A stretch of DNA of 35,786 nt. Origin: DASWKG01 sp036396755. Its GTDB lineage: Bacteria > Actinomycetota > UBA4738 > CALAEC01. Positions within the stretch are counted from its first letter, which is position 1; every line of letters begins with the position of its first letter. A program made the translations under genes and the position numbers. The notes beneath the pieces were generated by a model. It did not search any database. It worked only from the letters and a program-made list of their open reading frames with translations, and was not told the origin of the DNA. This document shows, one piece after another, positions 15,928 to 23,046 of this stretch. Location of the stretch: the NCBI GenBank assembly GCA_036396755.1, contig DASWKG010000106.1, positions 1 to 35,786 on the forward strand, given 5' to 3'.

Positions 15928-16661
15928 GCCTCCACCTCGACGACCTCAGCGACGCCCGCCGCGGCCCCACGATGCGCCCGCCCAGCCGGACGCGGACGCG
16001 CATCGCCCTGGTGGTCGTGGCGCTCGCGGTGGGGGTCCTCGTGGGGCTCCAGGTGAACGCCCGGCAGGAGTCGACCGCGCGCCTCGCGGGCGAGAGCGCC
16101 GAGGACCTCACGGCGATCCTGGCCGACCTCAACGCCGAGGCCGACACGCTCGGCCGCCAGCTCGCCGACCTGCGCGTGCGGCTGTCGGAGTACGAGAGCT
16201 CCGCCGAGAGCGAGGACCTGGCGATCCGCGACGCGCGCAAGCGGCTGGCCGACCTGCAGGTGCTCTCGGGGACCGAGCCGGTCCAGGGGCCCGGCCTTCG
16301 CCTCACGATCGCCGACCCGGGCGTCCGGATGGCCTGGGACCAGATGCTCGACCTCGTGCAGGAGCTCCGGGACGCGGGCGCCGAGGCGATCGCGATCAAC
16401 GGACGGCGGGTGGTGGCCTCCACGTGGTTCGGCCCGGGGGAGCCCGGCGTGGTGGTCGACGGCAGCACGTTCGTGTCGCCGTACTCGGTCGAGGCGGTCG
16501 GGTCCGGCGGGGCGATCGGGGAGGCCCTCGGGATCCCCGGCGGCCCCCTGTCGCTGATCCAGGCCCAGCCCGACGTCGACGTCTCGATCGAGGAGCTCCG
16601 GCGCCTGCGGCTGCCGGCAGCCCCGGCGGAGCCGTTCGAGTTCGCCGAACCGGCCTCGTGA
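15924..16661 (+). CDS. DUF881 membrane-anchored protein (second copy)
   Basis: The 245-residue protein has one membrane helix at about 25-44 after a basic N-terminus, a coiled coil at about 60-105, and a DUF881 domain containing GPGLRLTIADPG, GAEAIAINGRRV and VSPYSVEAVGSG. It is the diverged partner of the DUF881 protein two genes upstream (Rv1825 by position). Start ATG 15924 overlaps the DUF1290 stop by 4 nt. The extracellular C-terminal domains of the pair probably form one envelope assembly; this is inferred from family co-occurrence only. Confidence 0.88.
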   Translation: MSLHLDDLSDARRGPTMRPPSRTRTRIALVVVALAVGVLVGLQVNARQESTARLAGESAEDLTAILADLNAEADTLGRQLADLRVRLSEYESSAESEDLAIRDARKRLADLQVLSGTEPVQGPGLRLTIADPGVRMAWDQMLDLVQELRDAGAEAIAINGRRVVASTWFGPGEPGVVVDGSTFVSPYSVEAVGSGGAIGEALGIPGGPLSLIQAQPDVDVSIEELRRLRLPAAPAEPFEFAEPAS

Positions 16662-16695
16662 GCGAGGCGATGGTGTCTCCCCAGGACTCGCGCGG

Positions 16696-16701
16696 TAGGC
16701 T
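16696..16701 (+). promoter_or_regulatory. Candidate -10 box (TAGGCT) for gcvH
   Basis: TAGGCT in the 66-nt gap before gcvH would start transcription about 20 nt before the gene, leaving room for the GAGGAGGAG ribosome-binding site at 16717-16725. No clear -35 box is visible. Confidence 0.35.
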
Positions 16702-16727
16702 CCCCGGAGCCGGATCGAGGAGGAGCG

Positions 16728-17135
16728 ATGGACTACCCCAGCGAGCTGAGGTACACGAAGGAGCACGAGTGGGCCGCGCCCGACGAGGGCACGGGCCGCG
16801 TGCGCGTCGGCATCACCGACTTCGCCCAGGACGCGCTCGGCGACGTCGTCTACGTCGACCTGCCCCAGGAGGGCACCGAGGTGCGCGCCGGCGAGCCCTT
16901 CGGCGAGGTCGAGTCGACGAAGTCGGTCTCCGACATCTACAGCCCCGTCACGGGAAAGGTCGTCGCCCGGAACGGGGGGCTCGAGGACGCGCCCGAGCTC
17001 GTCAACCAGGACCCCTACGGCGAGGGGTGGATGGTCGTGATCGAGATGGCCGACCCGTCCCAGCTCACGGGCCTCCTCAGCGCCTCGGAGTACCAGGCCC
17101 TCGCCGAGAAGGGCCAGGAGGAAGAGGAGGGGTAG
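16728..17135 (+). CDS. gcvH: Glycine cleavage system H protein
   Basis: The 135-residue lipoyl carrier of the glycine cleavage system shuttles the aminomethyl group between the P, T and L proteins. Typical features are YTKEHEW near the start, the lipoylation site VESTKSVSD with K65, and NQDPYGEGWM. An acidic tail (EEEEG) follows the domain. Start ATG 16728 has a strong GAGGAGG site upstream. gcvPA and gcvPB lie 4.6 kb downstream; gcvT and lpd are not in the window. Adjacency to the GarA-like gene matches M. tuberculosis Rv1826-Rv1827. Confidence 0.96.
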   Translation: MDYPSELRYTKEHEWAAPDEGTGRVRVGITDFAQDALGDVVYVDLPQEGTEVRAGEPFGEVESTKSVSDIYSPVTGKVVARNGGLEDAPELVNQDPYGEGWMVVIEMADPSQLTGLLSASEYQALAEKGQEEEEG

Positions 17136-17143
17136 GGGAGCCA

Positions 17144-17172
17144 TTGACCGGCCCCGAGCCCTCCGATACAGT
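17144..17172 (+). promoter_or_regulatory. Promoter TTGACC-17-TACAGT upstream of garA-like gene
   Basis: A -35 box (TTGACC, 17144-17149), an exact 17-bp spacer and a -10 box (TACAGT, 17167-17172) lie just after gcvH. Predicted start is near 17179, giving a leader of about 47 nt that carries GAGGAG before GTG 17226. It would drive the FHA-MerR-carboxypeptidase set. Confidence 0.65.
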
Positions 17173-17225
17173 CGGCCGCAAGCCTCGACCGAAGCGCGAC
17201 CCTTACCCTTGACCAGAGGAGAATC

Positions 17226-17687
17226 GTGTACTGCAGCAGCTGTGGAGAGCGGAACGCTGAAGGCGCACGCTTCTGTTCACGCTGCGGTCACGTCCTCCAG
17301 GAGGACACCACGGTCACGCTCGCCCCGACCGAGATCGAGGATGAAGCTGGGGAAGAGGTCTACCTTCCCCTCGACGAGCTCGGTGAGGGACAGGCGCTCC
17401 TCGTCGTCAAGCGGGGTCCGAGCGCCGGCTCCAAGATCCTCATCGACCGCGACGTCACCACGGTCGGCCGCCACCCCGAGAGCGATATCTTCCTCGACGA
17501 CGTCACCGTCTCGCGCCGCCACGCCGAGGTTCGCCGCAAGGACGGGCGGTTCCACGTGCACGACATGGGCAGCCTCAACGGCACCTACGTGAACCGCGAC
17601 CGCGTCGAGAGCACCCAGCTCGCCAGCGGCGACGAGGTGCAGGTGGGCAAGTTCAAGCTCGTCTTCTTCACCGCCCAAGGGGAATAG
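17226..17687 (+). CDS. garA: GarA/OdhI-like FHA protein with N-terminal zinc ribbon
   Basis: The 153-residue protein opens with a CxxC...CxxC zinc ribbon (C3, C6, C17, C20), then a phosphorylation-type motif EDTTVTL (T28/T29), then a forkhead-associated domain (about 70-150) with GRHPESDIFLDD, R82, S96-R97-x-H99 and LNGTYVN. The FHA part is very close to mycobacterial GarA (VVKRGP, DDVTVSRRHAE, NGDEVQIGKF-like). GarA, when its N-terminal TT motif is unphosphorylated, binds and controls 2-oxoglutarate dehydrogenase and glutamate enzymes. GarA itself lacks the zinc ribbon, so that part is an added feature here. Start GTG 17226 has GAGGAG 4 nt upstream. No Ser/Thr kinase gene is in the window. 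Confidence 0.9.
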   Translation: MYCSSCGERNAEGARFCSRCGHVLQEDTTVTLAPTEIEDEAGEEVYLPLDELGEGQALLVVKRGPSAGSKILIDRDVTTVGRHPESDIFLDDVTVSRRHAEVRRKDGRFHVHDMGSLNGTYVNRDRVESTQLASGDEVQVGKFKLVFFTAQGE

Positions 17688-17689
17688 CG

Positions 17690-18397
17690 GTGGCCCGCGA
17701 CTACCTCTCGATCGGAGAGGTCCTCGTCAGCCTGAAGCCCGAGTTCCCCGACGTCACGATCTCGAAGATCCGCTTCCTCGAGAGCGAGGGCCTGATCGGG
17801 CCCGGGCGGACCGCCTCGGGCTACCGGAAGTTCTTCGAGGAGGACGTCGAGCGCCTCCGCGAGGTGCTCCGGCTCCAGCGCGACGAGTACCTCCCCCTGC
17901 GGGTCATCAAGGACCGCCTCGAGCGGGACGAGCCGGCGGGAGGAGAGGGGGGGGCAGCCGAGCGGGGAGCGCCCAAGGAGGAGCCCGACGAGGACCTCAC
18001 GCTCCCGGCCACCGAGCTGCAGATGACGAGCCAGGAGCTGGCCACCGCGACGGGCCTCGAGGTGGAGATGATCGAGTCGCTGGAGTCCTTCGGGCTCATC
18101 AAGTCGCGGTCGGTCGACGGCACGAAGTACCACGGCGGCGACGACCTCGTCGTCGCGCGGATCATCAAGGAGTTCTTCAAGTACGGGGTCGAGCCGCGCC
18201 ACCTCACGATGTACAAGCACTTCGCCGACCGGGAGGCGGGCTTCTTCCAGGCGATCGTGCTGCCCGTCCTCCGCCAGCGGAGCCCCGACGCCCGGCGCGA
18301 GGCAACGGCCTCGCTGTCCGAGCTCGCGCGCATCTCCCGCCAGCTCAAGCAGGCACTCCTGCGCGCGCACCTCCGCGATTCCCTCGGGGGGACCTGA
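17690..18397 (+). CDS. MerR-family regulator (Rv1828-like)
   Basis: The 235-residue protein has a winged HTH at about 6-75 (LSIGEVLVSL, ISKIRFLESEGLI, GYRKF) typical of MerR proteins, then an acidic/glycine-rich linker and a second HTH-like region (about 108-165, MTSQELATATGLEVEMIESL) in place of a metal- or drug-binding domain. Domain layout and place after the FHA gene match Rv1828. It lacks the cysteine cluster of metal-sensing MerR proteins. GTG 17690 lies 2 nt after the FHA stop, so the genes are co-transcribed. Its targets are not shown by the sequence. Confidence 0.9.
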   Translation: MARDYLSIGEVLVSLKPEFPDVTISKIRFLESEGLIGPGRTASGYRKFFEEDVERLREVLRLQRDEYLPLRVIKDRLERDEPAGGEGGAAERGAPKEEPDEDLTLPATELQMTSQELATATGLEVEMIESLESFGLIKSRSVDGTKYHGGDDLVVARIIKEFFKYGVEPRHLTMYKHFADREAGFFQAIVLPVLRQRSPDARREATASLSELARISRQLKQALLRAHLRDSLGGT

Positions 18398-18401
18398 GGC
18401 C

Positions 18402-19676
18402 CTGAGGCCGGCGTCCCGTCCTCCCGTCTCCCGCCGGCGGAGGCACCCGGGCCGCGCTGCCCTCGCGGTCCTCGCGCTGCTCCCCGGGCTCCCCGCCGTC
18501 GCCCAGGAGGCGCCGCCGCCGACCCCGGTTCCCCCCTACGGCTCACCGTCGCCGTACCCGAGCGTCCTCGTCACCCCCGAGCCGTCTCGAACCCCGCCGG
18601 AGCTCACGGCCGCCTCCGCGGCTCTCTTCGACCTCGAGACGGGGTATCCCCTGTACGAGCTGGCGGCCGACGAGCCCCGGCCGATCGCGAGCGTCACGAA
18701 GATCATGACCGCGCTCCTGGTCGTCGAGGAGACGAGCCCCGACGAGCTGGTCACCGCGAGCGACCGTGCCGCAGCCCAGACCGGCTCGAGGCTCGGCCTC
18801 GCGGCCGGCGAGCAGATCCGCGTCCGAGACCTGCTGTTCGCGCTGCTGCTGCAGTCGGCGAACGACGCGGCCGTCGCGCTCGCCGAGCACATCGGCGGCA
18901 CGGTCGAGGAGTTCGTGGCGCTGATGAACCAGCGCGCCCGGCGCCTGGGCCTTCGCGACACGGCCTTCGCCAGCCCCAACGGCCTCGACGACCGCGGGCA
19001 CTCCACCGCCGTGGAGCTCGCGAACCTCACCGCCCGAGCGATGCGCGAGCCGCTCATCGCTCGTGTCGTGGCGACGCGCTTCCGCACGATCGCCGCCCCC
19101 GAGGGAGATGCCCGCGTGATCCAGAACCGCAACGCCCTGCTGTGGCTCTACCGAGGGGCCATCGGGGTGAAGACGGGGTTCACCTCGGCCGCCGGCTTCT
19201 GTCTCGTCGCGGCGGCGGAGCGCGGCGGGATGCGGCTGGGGGCGGTCGTCCTCGGGGCTCCGGGCGAGGCGTTCTCCGACGCAGCCGCGCTCCTCGATCA
19301 CGGCTTCCGGGCCTACCGCCCGCGGACCCTGATCTCAGCGGGACAGGAGCTCACGCCCGTGACGGTGGAGGGAAGGCAGGTCCCGGTGGTCGCCGCCTCG
19401 GAGCTGCGGGCCGTCCTCGACGAGGACGACGCGATCGTCGTCACCACCGAGGTGGAGCCGGGGCTCACCCTGCCGGTGGGGGAGGGGGACCGGCTCGGGT
19501 GGGCGGTCGTGATCTCCGCCGGGCGCGAGCTGGGCCGGGTGCCGCTGGCGGCGGCCTCGGCGGTGCCGGGGGAGGGGCCGGGCGACGAGCAACCCCCGAG
19601 CGATGACGCATGGTGGCGCCGGGTCGCCGCCGGGATCGGGGCGGCGGTCGCGTCGTTCGTGGCCCGTTCGCTCTAG
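18402..19676 (+). CDS. D-alanyl-D-alanine carboxypeptidase (peptidase S11)
   Basis: The frame encodes about 424 residues: a basic N-terminus and hydrophobic signal segment ending near PAVAQ, a proline-rich stretch, then an S11 penicillin-binding domain with all three motifs, SVTK (S97-K100), SAN (152-154) and KTG (257-259). A beta domain follows and a hydrophobic/amphipathic C-terminal helix that may anchor the enzyme. Such enzymes trim the terminal D-Ala of peptidoglycan stem peptides. There is no ATG, GTG or TTG in frame before the catalytic serine; the first ATG (18705) comes after it. CTG 18402, 10 nt after GGGGGGA and 4 nt after the MerR stop, is the best start. A start codon lost to an indel is the alternative. 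Confidence 0.85.
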   Translation: MRPASRPPVSRRRRHPGRAALAVLALLPGLPAVAQEAPPPTPVPPYGSPSPYPSVLVTPEPSRTPPELTAASAALFDLETGYPLYELAADEPRPIASVTKIMTALLVVEETSPDELVTASDRAAAQTGSRLGLAAGEQIRVRDLLFALLLQSANDAAVALAEHIGGTVEEFVALMNQRARRLGLRDTAFASPNGLDDRGHSTAVELANLTARAMREPLIARVVATRFRTIAAPEGDARVIQNRNALLWLYRGAIGVKTGFTSAAGFCLVAAAERGGMRLGAVVLGAPGEAFSDAAALLDHGFRAYRPRTLISAGQELTPVTVEGRQVPVVAASELRAVLDEDDAIVVTTEVEPGLTLPVGEGDRLGWAVVISAGRELGRVPLAAASAVPGEGPGDEQPPSDDAWWRRVAAGIGAAVASFVARSL

Positions 19677-19696
19677 GGGGGCGCGACCCTCCCCGG

Positions 19697-19702
19697 TATG
19701 AT
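19697..19702 (+). promoter_or_regulatory. -10 box (TATGAT) for leaderless phosphoribosyltransferase gene
   Basis: A near-consensus TATGAT is followed by 6 nt and GTG 19709. There is no Shine-Dalgarno sequence, so the mRNA is probably leaderless. Confidence 0.55.
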
Positions 19703-19708
19703 GGCACC

Positions 19709-20275
19709 GTGGAAGCGGAGGCGGGCGTCCTGTACTCGGAGGACGCCATCGCGGAGCGCGTGCGCGAGCTGGGGGACGCGATCACCCGCGACTACGCCGA
19801 TCGGCGGATCGTCCTCGTCTCCATCCTGAAGGGCTCGGCGATGTTCCTCGCCGACCTCATCCGGGCCATCGACCTGCCGCTGCGGGTGGACTTCATGTCG
19901 ATCTCGCGCTACGGCGGCGACGAGCAGACCGGCGTGGTCCGGATCCTGCAGGACCTCGAGGGCCCGATCCTCGGCGACGACGTGATCGTGGTTGAGGACA
20001 TCGTCGACACGGGGCTGACCCTCAGCTACCTCCTGTCGGTGCTCGAGAACCGCGAGCCGGCGTCGGTCGAGGTGTGCGCGCTCCTCGACAAGACCGTCCG
20101 GCGGATCACCCCGCTGCGGATCCGCTACCAGGGGTTCGACTGCCCCGACCGCTTCGTCGTGGGCTACGGGATGGACTACGACGAGCGCTACCGGAACATG
20201 CCCGACATCTACGCCGTGGAGGAGCGGGCGCTCAAGGAGGACCCGATGATGCTGGCCCGGCTCCTCGACGCCTGA
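19709..20275 (+). CDS. hpt: Hypoxanthine phosphoribosyltransferase
   Basis: The 188-residue type I phosphoribosyltransferase has the PRPP-binding loop VIVVEDIVDTGLTL at about 92-105, the early LVSILKGSAMFLADL loop and a C-terminal VVGYGMDYDERYRNMPDIY, which is characteristic of bacterial hypoxanthine/guanine enzymes. It salvages hypoxanthine or guanine with PRPP to IMP or GMP in the cytoplasm. The start chosen is GTG 19709, giving MEAEAGVLYSEDAI; a nearby ATG pair is out of frame. In many actinobacteria hpt lies between tilS and ftsH; here it stands alone inside the gcv/garA cluster. Confidence 0.93.
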   Translation: MEAEAGVLYSEDAIAERVRELGDAITRDYADRRIVLVSILKGSAMFLADLIRAIDLPLRVDFMSISRYGGDEQTGVVRILQDLEGPILGDDVIVVEDIVDTGLTLSYLLSVLENREPASVEVCALLDKTVRRITPLRIRYQGFDCPDRFVVGYGMDYDERYRNMPDIYAVEERALKEDPMMLARLLDA

Positions 20276-20283
20276 GCGAGCGG

Positions 20284-20312
20284 TTGCCGCTTTCGGGACT
20301 TGGGAATACCCT
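20284..20312 (+). promoter_or_regulatory. Promoter TTGCCG-17-TACCCT for bifunctional nuclease gene
   Basis: TTGCCG (20284-20289), a 17-bp spacer and TACCCT (20307-20312) lie between hpt and the DUF151 gene. The predicted start near 20319 leaves a leader of about 5 nt before ATG 20325 and no room for a ribosome-binding site. Confidence 0.6.
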
Positions 20313-20324
20313 TGGTCTGAGCCG

Positions 20325-20819
20325 ATGGTCGAGCTGACGCTTATCGGGGTGCGGGTCGAGCTTCCCGCCAACCAACCGATCGTCCTGCTCAAGGAGCGCG
20401 AGGGGGAGCGCTACCTGCCGATCTGGATCGGTGCGGCGGAGGCCACCGCGATCGCCCTCGCCATGCAGGGGGTGCAGCCCGCGCGGCCCATGACGCACGA
20501 CCTCATGAAGAACCTCCTCGAGGAGCTGCAGGTGAACCTCGACAAGATCGTGATCACCGACCTCCTCGACGGTACCTTCTACTCCATGATCCACCTCACG
20601 CGGAACGGCAGCAGCCACGAGGTGTCGTCCCGTCCCAGCGACGCGATCGCGCTCGCGGTCCGGGCCGACATCCCGATCTTCGCCCACGAGGACGTGCTGG
20701 TCGAGGCCAGCGTGGTGATCCGCGAGGACGATGACGACGAGCCCGCCGAGGAGCAGGTCGAGGCCTTCAAGGAGTTCCTGGAGCAGGTGAACCCCGAGGA
20801 CTTCGCAGGTGGCGATTGA
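20325..20819 (+). CDS. Bifunctional nuclease family protein (BFN, DUF151)
   Basis: The 164-residue protein matches the DUF151/BFN family (Rv1829 by position): LPIWIGAAEATAIALAMQG, RPMTHDLMKNLL and the SSRPSDAIALAVRADIPIF block at about 100-119. Plant and bacterial members have been reported to cut RNA and DNA, but the cellular role in actinobacteria is unclear. A strongly acidic segment (EDDDDEP) follows the domain. The stop codon overlaps the -35 box of the next promoter. Confidence 0.92.
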   Translation: MVELTLIGVRVELPANQPIVLLKEREGERYLPIWIGAAEATAIALAMQGVQPARPMTHDLMKNLLEELQVNLDKIVITDLLDGTFYSMIHLTRNGSSHEVSSRPSDAIALAVRADIPIFAHEDVLVEASVVIREDDDDEPAEEQVEAFKEFLEQVNPEDFAGGD

Positions 20820-20844
20820 CACCCCCCACGGCCGGGAGTACGCT
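20816..20844 (+). promoter_or_regulatory. Promoter TTGACA-17-TACGCT for second MerR gene
   Basis: A perfect -35 TTGACA (20816-20821) overlaps the BFN stop codon and is followed by exactly 17 bp and TACGCT (20839-20844). Transcription should begin near 20851, giving a 38-nt leader with GAGGAG before ATG 20889. A perfect 10-bp palindrome, CGTAATTACG (20857-20866), lies just after the predicted start and may be an operator. Confidence 0.7.
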
Positions 20845-20888
20845 CGCTGACACCGTCGTAATTACGGACCTGTGATACGAGGAGACCG

Positions 20889-21320
20889 ATGACAGAGGAT
20901 CAGGGCTATCGCGCGCCGGACGTCGTCCGCATCGTCGGGGTGACCTACCGGCAGCTGGACTACTGGGCGCGGACCGACCTGGTCACGCCGAGCGTCCAGG
21001 ACGCCCACGGGTCGGGGACCCAGCGGCTCTACGGGTTCCGCGACCTCGTGCTGCTCCGCTCGATCAAGGACCTCCTCGAGACCGGGGTGTCCCTGCACAA
21101 GGTCCGGGTGGCGCTCGACTTCCTGCGCGACCACCTCCAGGAGGCGCCCGAGGGCATGACCCTGGTCTCCGACGGCGTGAGCATCTACGCCTGCAAGTCC
21201 GACACCGAGATCATCGACGCCCTCAAGCAGGGGCAGGGGAGCATGTTCACGCTCCCGGTGACGAAGGTATGGACCGAGCTGGAGAGGTCCCTGGGCGGGA
21301 AGGCCGCGACCAGGAGTTGA
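20889..21320 (+). CDS. MerR-family regulator (Rv1830-like)
   Basis: The 143-residue protein has a MerR winged HTH at about 8-78 (YRAPDVVRIVGVTYRQLDYWARTDLV, then YGFRDLVLLRSIKDLL) and a short C-terminal part ending TLPVTKVWTELERSL, with no metal-binding cysteines. Order after the DUF151 gene matches Rv1830. Its own promoter carries an AT-rich palindrome near the transcription start that could be an autoregulatory site. Targets are unknown. Confidence 0.9.
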   Translation: MTEDQGYRAPDVVRIVGVTYRQLDYWARTDLVTPSVQDAHGSGTQRLYGFRDLVLLRSIKDLLETGVSLHKVRVALDFLRDHLQEAPEGMTLVSDGVSIYACKSDTEIIDALKQGQGSMFTLPVTKVWTELERSLGGKAATRS

Positions 21321-21700
21321 ACCCGGCGAGCACGAGGGAGCGATCGCGCCCCACCGAGCCGCTCAAGAGCGACAGCGTTCCCTTTGCCCACGCCAGCGAG
21401 CGGCAGTTCGCCCGGCTCCTCGACTTTTACCAGATCGAATGGGACTACGAGCCCCGCTCCTTCGACCTCGAGCGCGACCGCGAGGGCAACGTGATCCAGC
21501 GCTTCACGCCCGACTTCTACCTGCCCCAGTACGACCTCTACATCGAGATCACGACGATGAGCCAGAAGCTCGTGACGAAGAAGAACCGCAAGGTCCGCAA
21601 GCTGAAGGAGCAGTACCCCGAGATCAGCTGCAAGATCTTCTACCAGCGCGACTACCTGTCGCTGGTCACCAAGTACGGCCTCGAAGACCGGGCCGGATGA
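21317..21700 (+). CDS. Small PD-(D/E)XK-like protein
   Basis: The 127-residue basic protein contains FTPDFYLPQYDLYIEITT (about 75-92), followed by a lysine-rich helix (KKNRKVRKLKEQYP) and KIFYQRDY. The PDFxLP...YIEI pattern is the core of a PD-(D/E)XK endonuclease-like fold, but the expected lysine after the glutamate (ExK) is threonine here, so catalysis is uncertain; a lysine just downstream might substitute. Start TTG 21317 overlaps the MerR stop; the AGGAG directly abuts it, so the exact start is uncertain (ATG 21269, inside the MerR gene, is the alternative). It is probably co-transcribed with the MerR gene. Confidence 0.7.
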   Translation: MNPASTRERSRPTEPLKSDSVPFAHASERQFARLLDFYQIEWDYEPRSFDLERDREGNVIQRFTPDFYLPQYDLYIEITTMSQKLVTKKNRKVRKLKEQYPEISCKIFYQRDYLSLVTKYGLEDRAG

Positions 21701-21714
21701 ATCCGGTCGCGGGT

Positions 21715-21733
21715 AGGTAGGATTCACCTACCT
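21715..21733 (+). promoter_or_regulatory. Dyad AGGTAGG-ATTCA-CCTACCT at gcvPA start, with -10 box TAGGAT
   Basis: Seven-base arms (21715-21721 and 21727-21733) with a 5-nt loop end on the first base of the TTG start codon of gcvPA. A TAGGAT -10 box (21718-21723) lies inside the dyad, 9 nt before the start. It could be an operator over the promoter or a hairpin at the start codon. Confidence 0.4.
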
Positions 21734-23046
21734 TGCGGTTCGCTCCACACACCGACGACGACGTCCGGGGGATGCTCGACGCCCTCGGGCTGGGGTCCCT
21801 CGACGACCTCTACGCCCACCTGCCCCCCTCGGTCCTGCTCGACCGGCCGCTCGGGCTTCCGGCGGGGGTCTCGGAGATGGAGCTCCTGGGCGACCTGGGC
21901 CGGCTGGCGCGCAAGAACCGGCACGCCGACGACCTCGTCTGCTTCGCGGGGGGCGGGGCGTACGACCACTACGTCCCCGCGATGGTGTGGGCGCTCGCGG
22001 GGCGCTCCGAGCTGCAGACCTCCTACACGCCGTACCAGCCCGAGCTGTCCCAGGGCGTGCTCCAGGCGCTCTACGAGTACCAGTCGATGGTCTGCGACCT
22101 GGTCGCGCTCGAGGTGTCCAACGCCTCGCTCTACGACGGGCCGACGGCGCTCGTGGAGGGCGTCAACCTCGCCCGCGCGGCGACCGGGCGCGACCGGGTG
22201 CTGGTGGCCGAGACGGTGGACCCGCGCTCGCTCGAGGTCCTGCGGTCCTACGCGCGAGGGGCCGGGCTCCTGCCCGAGGTGATCCCCGCTTCCGGTGGAA
22301 CGGTCCAGATCCCCGCGGTGGGGGAGGACGTTGCGGCCGTGGTCCTCCAGCACCCGAACGTCTACGGCGTGCTCGAGCCCGCCCGGGAGGTGTTCCACGC
22401 GGCCCGCGCCGGGGGCGCGCGGGCGGTCCAGATGTTCGATCCGCTCTCGCTCGGGGTGCTGGCGCCGCCGGGGGAGCTCGGCGCCGACATCGCGGTGGGC
22501 GAGGGCCAGTCGCTCGGCAACCACCTGAACCTGGGCGGCCCCTACCTCGGCATCATCGCCGCCCGCGAGCAGGACGTGCGGCGGATGCCGGGTCGCATCG
22601 CGGGGCGGACCCTCGACGCCGACGGGGAGCCGGGCTACGTCCTCACCTTGCAGGCGCGCGAGCAGCACATCCGGCGGGCCAAGGCCACCTCGAACATCTG
22701 CACCAACCAGACGCTGATGGCGATCGCCGCCGCCGTGTACCTTGCCTGGCTGGGGCCCGAGGGGCTGGTCGAGCTGGGCGAGGCCTCGGCCGCGAAGGCA
22801 CGCTACGCCGCCGAGCGCCTGACCGAGGTGGACGGCGTCGAGCTGACCCACGACGCCCCGTTCTTCAAGGAGTTCGCGCTCTCGTTCGAGCGGCCCGCGA
22901 GCGAGGTTCGCGCCGGGCTCGTCGAGCTGGGGTTCCTCGTGGGGCCCGTGGTGGGGGAGTCGCTGCTGGTCGCGTGCACCGAGCGGCGCACTCGCGACGA
23001 GATCGACCGGCTCGCCGAGGCGATGGACAAGGTGGTGCGCTCGTGA
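21733..23046 (+). CDS. gcvPA: Glycine dehydrogenase (decarboxylating) subunit 1
   Basis: The 437-residue alpha subunit of the two-subunit P protein decarboxylates glycine together with GcvPB and passes the aminomethyl group to GcvH. Family landmarks include FAPHTDDDVRGML at the N-terminus, LPPSVLLDRPLGLP, TSYTPYQPELSQG, EYQSMVCDL and SNICTNQTLMA. TTG 21733 is the chosen start because it keeps the conserved first residues (M-R-F-x-P-H-T). The stop overlaps the gcvPB start (GTGA). M. tuberculosis has a single fused gcvB at this place, so the split form is a local difference. Confidence 0.95.
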   Translation: MRFAPHTDDDVRGMLDALGLGSLDDLYAHLPPSVLLDRPLGLPAGVSEMELLGDLGRLARKNRHADDLVCFAGGGAYDHYVPAMVWALAGRSELQTSYTPYQPELSQGVLQALYEYQSMVCDLVALEVSNASLYDGPTALVEGVNLARAATGRDRVLVAETVDPRSLEVLRSYARGAGLLPEVIPASGGTVQIPAVGEDVAAVVLQHPNVYGVLEPAREVFHAARAGGARAVQMFDPLSLGVLAPPGELGADIAVGEGQSLGNHLNLGGPYLGIIAAREQDVRRMPGRIAGRTLDADGEPGYVLTLQAREQHIRRAKATSNICTNQTLMAIAAAVYLAWLGPEGLVELGEASAAKARYAAERLTEVDGVELTHDAPFFKEFALSFERPASEVRAGLVELGFLVGPVVGESLLVACTERRTRDEIDRLAEAMDKVVRS

